Source: JBOFLG01 sp051657745
Lineage (GTDB): Bacteria; Actinomycetota; Actinomycetes; Actinomycetales; Dermatophilaceae
Assembly (NCBI GenBank): GCA_051657745.1
Contig: JBOFLG010000254.1
Span: 1-7,978, forward strand
Reading direction: 5' to 3'
DNA length: 7,978 bases
Each line of letters opens with the position of its first letter. The stretch's first letter is position 1. Both the position numbers and the translations under genes were made by a program. Positions 5,169 through 7,978 of this stretch are shown here, piece after piece. The notes below the pieces were generated by a model, which had not been told where the DNA came from, made no database searches, and saw nothing but the letters and a program-made list of their open reading frames with translations.

Positions 5169-6004
5169 AGTGGCTCGACGGCGAGCCGGTAGGTGAGGGT
5201 GTGCGATTCCCCCGGCGCCACCACGACCGCGTTCTCGAACGCGTTGGCCGCCTCGACACAGACGAAGCGCCGCCAGTCGTCGGCGGCGATGTCAGCGATC
5301 TCGGCCGTCTTCTCCGGCCCAGGGTTCCACACCACCACGTTGCGCGCACCGTCGGTCGTGACAACGAGCCGGCGGCGCAGCACCGGGTCGACCACGGCGA
5401 CCGGGCCGACCGACCGGAACACACCGTCGGTCTCGCCGGTGAACGTCACCGGCCCGCGCTGATGGCACTCGGTTCGGGTGACCTTGTCAACGTACGAGGC
5501 GCCGTCGAGCCCCTCGACCCGCACCTCGCGCACGTCGCCGACCACCAGGTACGGATGCAGCGCCTCCTCCAGGTCGACCTGGACGTCACCGGTGTTGGTG
5601 GTGGTGAGTGCCACCTCGAGCGTCGTGCCGAGAGTCGCGCGCAGGGTCAGCCGGTAGGGGTGTGGCCAGTGCGCGGAGGTGGCCTGCTCGGAGGTGATCT
5701 CGTGCACCAGCACCACGGCATCCGGGCCGTTCACCCGCGAGACCAGGCGCCACGGAGCGCCGCGCACGAACCCGTGCAGCGGCGCCATTCCGGGGCGCAG
5801 ACCTGGGCCGAACCACGGCCAACACACCGGCACACCGGCATGCGGAGCCCTACCCGGAGCGACCCGCAGTCTGTCCGCCGCGAACAGCACCGGCTCGGCA
5901 CCGGCCGGCGCCCACCGCAGCACGAGCGCGCCCTGGTCGAGCACCTCGCCCCGCCCCCAGCCCCCGTCAATGACGTGGGATGACGACGGGGCGGCGGCGC
6001 TCAT
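5165..6004 (-). CDS. D-hexose-6-phosphate mutarotase / aldose 1-epimerase-like protein
   Basis: Predicted 279 residues of the galactose-mutarotase-like fold, closest in pattern to YeaD-type glucose-6-phosphate 1-epimerases. These interconvert the alpha and beta anomers of hexose 6-phosphates in the cytoplasm. Key sites are visible: VPVCWPWFGP (58-67), APLHGFVRG with H77, EEALHPYLVVGD with H150, and FVCVEAANAF with E251, the expected catalytic base. Length fits the family. ATG 6004 is chosen because AGGTG lies 6 nt ahead of it, overlapping the terC stop; the GTG at 6013 has no such signal. It lies 9 nt behind terC, and its stop overlaps the AGE gene start by 4 nt, so the three genes are almost surely one transcript. 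The exact sugar is not determined by sequence. Confidence 0.88.
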   Translation of the reverse strand: MSAAAPSSSHVIDGGWGRGEVLDQGALVLRWAPAGAEPVLFAADRLRVAPGRAPHAGVPVCWPWFGPGLRPGMAPLHGFVRGAPWRLVSRVNGPDAVVLVHEITSEQATSAHWPHPYRLTLRATLGTTLEVALTTTNTGDVQVDLEEALHPYLVVGDVREVRVEGLDGASYVDKVTRTECHQRGPVTFTGETDGVFRSVGPVAVVDPVLRRRLVVTTDGARNVVVWNPGPEKTAEIADIAADDWRRFVCVEAANAFENAVVVAPGESHTLTYRLAVEPL

Positions 6005-6013
6005 GGCGCACAC

Positions 6014-7024
6014 CTACGCGTCAATACGCTCCTCCGGCACCCGCCGCTCGTCGCGCCGTTTCACGTACAGACTGGTGGCGGTGACGGTGACGAGGATGCC
6101 GATGATGACCCCGAGGGAGAGCAGCGTGGGCACCTCGGGCACCCAGGTCCAGACATCGTGCGCCCAGTGCAACACCAGCTTCACGCCGATGAAGGCGAGG
6201 ATGAGCGCCAGGCCGTGGCCGAGGTGTGCGAGTGAACCCAGCGCGCCCTGGAGCACGAAGTACAGGGCCCGCAGTCCCAGCAGGGCGAAGGCATTGGTGG
6301 CGAACACCAGATATGGGTCTCCGGTGATGCCGTACACCGCAGGCACGGAGTCGATGGCGAACACGATGTCGGTACCGAGGATGGCCACCACTACGAGCGC
6401 CATCGGGGTCAACATGCGACGGCCGTTCTCGCGCACCGACATCCGAGTACCCCGGTACTCGTCGGTGACCGGGTAGAACCGGCGCAGCACGCGCACGGTG
6501 CGCAGCGAGGAGATGTCGACCGTGTGGTCCTGGTGGGACAGCGCATCGCGCCCGACCTTGACCGCCGTGGCAAGCAGGATGGCGCCGAAGAACAGGAACG
6601 CCCACGAGAACGTCTCGATCAACTGGGCGCCCAGGGCGATGAAGATGCCACGTAGCACGATCGCCCCGGCCACGCCGATGAGCAGCACGCGCTGCTGGTA
6701 CTCCTTGGGCACGGCGAATGCGGTGAGCAGGAGCATGAAGACGAAGAGGTTGTCAACCGAGAGCGACTTCTCGACGAGATAGCCGGTGTAGTACTCGAGC
6801 CCACGGTCGCCGCCGTACGTGGTCCAGATCCACACGCCGAATGCGAGGGGGATCGCGACGTAGAACGTGGACCAGCCAGCAGCCTCCTTCATCGACACCT
6901 CGTGCGGGCGCCGAGTGACCAGAAAGTCGAGCACCAGCAGGCCGATGACGGCGCCGATGGTCAGGAACCACAGCATGGGCGTGCCCACCGGCGTTTCGGT
7001 GGCAGCGGGAACGAGCGAGATCAT
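6014..7024 (-). CDS. TerC-family integral membrane protein (Alx-like, Mn2+ efflux)
   Basis: Predicted 336 residues with about nine hydrophobic segments, the usual size of long Alx/TerC proteins. Signature blocks are LLVLDFLVTRRPHEVSMKEA (about 30-48), YLVEKSLSVDNLFVFMLL (about 82-99, with the acidic E85 and D91 and N92), and GTDIVFAIDSVPAVYGIT with a second pair of membrane-embedded aspartates. This is followed by YLVFATNAFALLGLRALYF. In this family the intramembrane acidic residues are thought to bind a divalent metal; several members export manganese and protect metalloproteins. The C-terminus is charged (KRRDERRVPEERIDA). ATG 7024 is preferred over the overlapping GTG 7027 because GAGGA lies 6 nt ahead of it. 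A manganese riboswitch lies directly upstream, which strongly supports the Mn2+ role. First gene of the terC-mutarotase-AGE operon. Confidence 0.93.
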   Translation of the reverse strand: MISLVPAATETPVGTPMLWFLTIGAVIGLLVLDFLVTRRPHEVSMKEAAGWSTFYVAIPLAFGVWIWTTYGGDRGLEYYTGYLVEKSLSVDNLFVFMLLLTAFAVPKEYQQRVLLIGVAGAIVLRGIFIALGAQLIETFSWAFLFFGAILLATAVKVGRDALSHQDHTVDISSLRTVRVLRRFYPVTDEYRGTRMSVRENGRRMLTPMALVVVAILGTDIVFAIDSVPAVYGITGDPYLVFATNAFALLGLRALYFVLQGALGSLAHLGHGLALILAFIGVKLVLHWAHDVWTWVPEVPTLLSLGVIIGILVTVTATSLYVKRRDERRVPEERIDA

Positions 7025-7049
7025 CACGGGTCCTCAGAACGGGTCACGT

Positions 7050-7151
7050 CGTGAGGTCTCCTTCACCGGCCCACGAACGTGCCGGTGCCGCACCGAGACC
7101 ACCACCAGGTGGACGTACTGACCGGTGCGAGCTTGGGAAGTACTCCCCTCG
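7050..7151 (-). promoter_or_regulatory. yybP-ykoY manganese riboswitch
   Basis: On the minus strand three blocks typical of this Mn2+-sensing RNA occur in the right order: GGGGAGTA (7141-7148), GTCAGTACG (7114-7122) and GGAGACC (7055-7061). The outer P1 helix forms from CGAGG (7147-7151) and CCTC-A-CG (7050-7056). Between them, CACGTTCGTG inside CCGGC/GCCGG and CCACCTGGTGG give internal hairpins. It ends about 14 nt before the TerC ribosome site (7032-7036). No terminator hairpin is seen between, so control is probably at translation initiation. The identification is by pattern, strongly supported by terC directly downstream. Confidence 0.87.
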
Positions 7152-7159
7152 TTGGAGTC

Positions 7160-7165
7160 AGCCTA
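7160..7165 (-). promoter_or_regulatory. Possible -10 box of the terC operon
   Basis: TAGGCT on the minus strand fits TANNNT and would start transcription near 7153, exactly at the 5' edge of the riboswitch. The matching -35 region (around TGCGAA, 18 nt further upstream) is poor, so this is tentative. Confidence 0.35.
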
Positions 7166-7264
7166 GCCGAGCCGCGCCGGCTGTTCGCACACCCGTGCCG
7201 CAGCCGGGCGAGGACCCCGGCCGCCCCGTCGAACTCTCGACGCGTCATCCGCCGTCGCCCGGTT

Positions 7265-7353
7265 GGCTTTTCCGCCCCATGCGGGTTGGCCCAGGTTGAC
7301 CGGGGTTGTCAACCCGTGCGAACCCGGCAGTTGCGGGATGGGGCGGAAAAGCC
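7265..7353. repeat. Composite inverted repeat between photolyase and terC
   Basis: Perfect 16-bp arms GGCTTTTCCGCCCCAT (7265-7280) and their complement (7338-7353) enclose 57 nt. Nested inside is a second palindrome, GGTTGAC (7294-7300) with GTCAACC (7308-7314) and a 7-nt loop. AACCCG motifs near 7311 and 7321 can also pair with CGGGTT at 7282. The element begins 18 nt beyond the photolyase stop and ends over 100 nt before the riboswitch. It may be a transcription terminator for the photolyase gene or a small palindromic mobile repeat; no target duplication is visible. Confidence 0.8.
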
Positions 7354-7371
7354 GATCGCTCGGGTGGCGGG

Positions 7372-7978
7372 TCAGCGCTTGGTGGCCGCGAGCCGAGCGA
7401 GCGCCTCCAGCCGCTCGGCAGCGTGGTCGACGATTCGCTCGGGATATCCGTGCGCGTACCCGTCGGGGTGCTGCCACGGCTGGTGCACTGCCGGCCCCGA
7501 CAGGTGCCGCAACTCGGGCACCCACCGGCGTACGTACTCGCCGTCGGGGTCGAACTTCTCGCCCTGGGTCACCGGGTTGAACACCCGAAAGTACGGCGAC
7601 GCATCGGTGCCAGTGCCAGCCACCCACTGCCAGCCATGGGTATTGGAGCCAAGATCACCGTCGATCAAGTGGTCGAGGAAATGGCGTGCCCCGACCGGCC
7701 ACCACACGTGTAGATCCTTGGTGAGGAAGCTCGCCGTGATCATCCGCACCCGGTTGTGCATCCAGCCCTCGCCGAGCAGTTGCCGCATCCCGGCATCCAC
7801 CACGGGGTATCCGGTGCGGCCCGCCCGCCAGGCGTCGATGTGGGCGCTGTTGTCGTCGTAGCTCATGCCCGCCAACGCCGGCCGCAGGTCGGCCCAGGCA
7901 CTGCGCGGCGCCTGCCAGAGCACGTCGGCGTAGAACTCGCGCCAGGCCAGTTCGGTGATGAAGGTCTCGACGTCGGGG
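7372..7978 (-). CDS. phr: Deoxyribodipyrimidine photolyase, C-terminal part
   Basis: About 201 residues, the FAD-binding domain of a class I cryptochrome/photolyase; the gene continues past the right edge, and full-length relatives have roughly 430-480 residues. These flavoenzymes split UV-induced pyrimidine dimers using light. Visible signatures in order are TFITELAWREFYADVLWQAP at the edge (the WREFY motif), AWRAGRTGYPVVDAGMRQL, GWMHNRVRMITASFLTKDL, then LGSNTHGWQWVAGTGTD and ASPYFRVFNPVTQGEKFDP. These include the Trp, Asn and Asp positions that contact FAD and the dimer. The end (ERLEALARLAATKR, TGA 7372-7374) is typical. The start lies outside the window. It is transcribed toward terC but separated from it by about 220 nt holding a large inverted repeat, so it is probably a separate unit. 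CPD versus (6-4) specificity cannot be decided here, though the HGWQWVAGTGTD pattern favours a CPD photolyase. Confidence 0.95.
   Translation of the reverse strand, partial: PDVETFITELAWREFYADVLWQAPRSAWADLRPALAGMSYDDNSAHIDAWRAGRTGYPVVDAGMRQLLGEGWMHNRVRMITASFLTKDLHVWWPVGARHFLDHLIDGDLGSNTHGWQWVAGTGTDASPYFRVFNPVTQGEKFDPDGEYVRRWVPELRHLSGPAVHQPWQHPDGYAHGYPERIVDHAAERLEALARLAATKR

Noticed and set aside
3900..5192. 430-residue plus-strand frame opposite the AGE gene
   Set aside because: Arg/Pro/His-rich composition typical of antisense frames in GC-rich genes; the opposite strand encodes a clear enzyme family.
5201..5983. 260-residue plus-strand frame opposite the mutarotase gene
   Set aside because: Antisense shadow without any family pattern; the minus strand carries the conserved mutarotase motifs.

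Overview
The window comes from a high-GC Gram-positive chromosome (Actinomycetota). This rests on GC-rich codon use throughout, GTG/TTG starts, a tRNA-Ser(GCT) gene without an encoded CCA, and family variants typical of actinobacteria. I cannot place it to genus from the sequence alone.

The left part (1 to about 2530) is accessory DNA. It holds the last 42 codons of a DDE transposase. Next is a two-pass membrane protein with a C-terminal block of 11-residue pentapeptide-type repeats (154-1416, minus strand). A stretch of about 365 bases without a recognisable gene follows. Then comes the 3' half only of a tRNA-Lys(TTT) gene (1783-1825), which looks like the displaced attachment-site copy left by an element integrated into a tRNA-Lys gene. 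If so, the element lies to the left of this scar and the older chromosome to the right. Just beyond the scar are two decayed transposase remnants, an IS66-like C-terminus and a frameshifted, 5'-truncated ISAs1-like gene.

The middle part (2556-3696) holds two small minus-strand genes that look like an operon. One encodes an 88-residue protein with a BrnT/DUF4258-like layout, and 41 nt downstream is a DUF1508 (YegP-like) protein followed by a hairpin terminator. A 13-nt palindrome sits over the probable start of transcription. Further right is an intact tRNA-Ser(GCT) gene with a likely promoter and a very strong downstream hairpin.

The right part (3843-7978, all minus strand) looks like stable core genome. 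A tightly packed cluster reads terC, then a hexose-6-phosphate mutarotase-like gene, then an AGE-family sugar isomerase. The gap between the first two is 9 nt and the last two overlap by 4 nt. The cluster is preceded by a sequence carrying the conserved blocks of a yybP-ykoY manganese riboswitch, so Mn2+ probably controls TerC and may also influence the two sugar genes. Upstream, across a composite 89-nt inverted repeat, is the C-terminal part of a DNA photolyase that runs off the right edge. The AGE gene has an in-frame 18-bp tandem repeat directly behind its annotated start.

I did not find a clear-cut new defence or biosynthetic system. The best leads are the Mn-riboswitch/sugar-isomerase operon, the small BrnT-like/DUF1508 pair, and the tRNA-Lys scar marking an integrated element.
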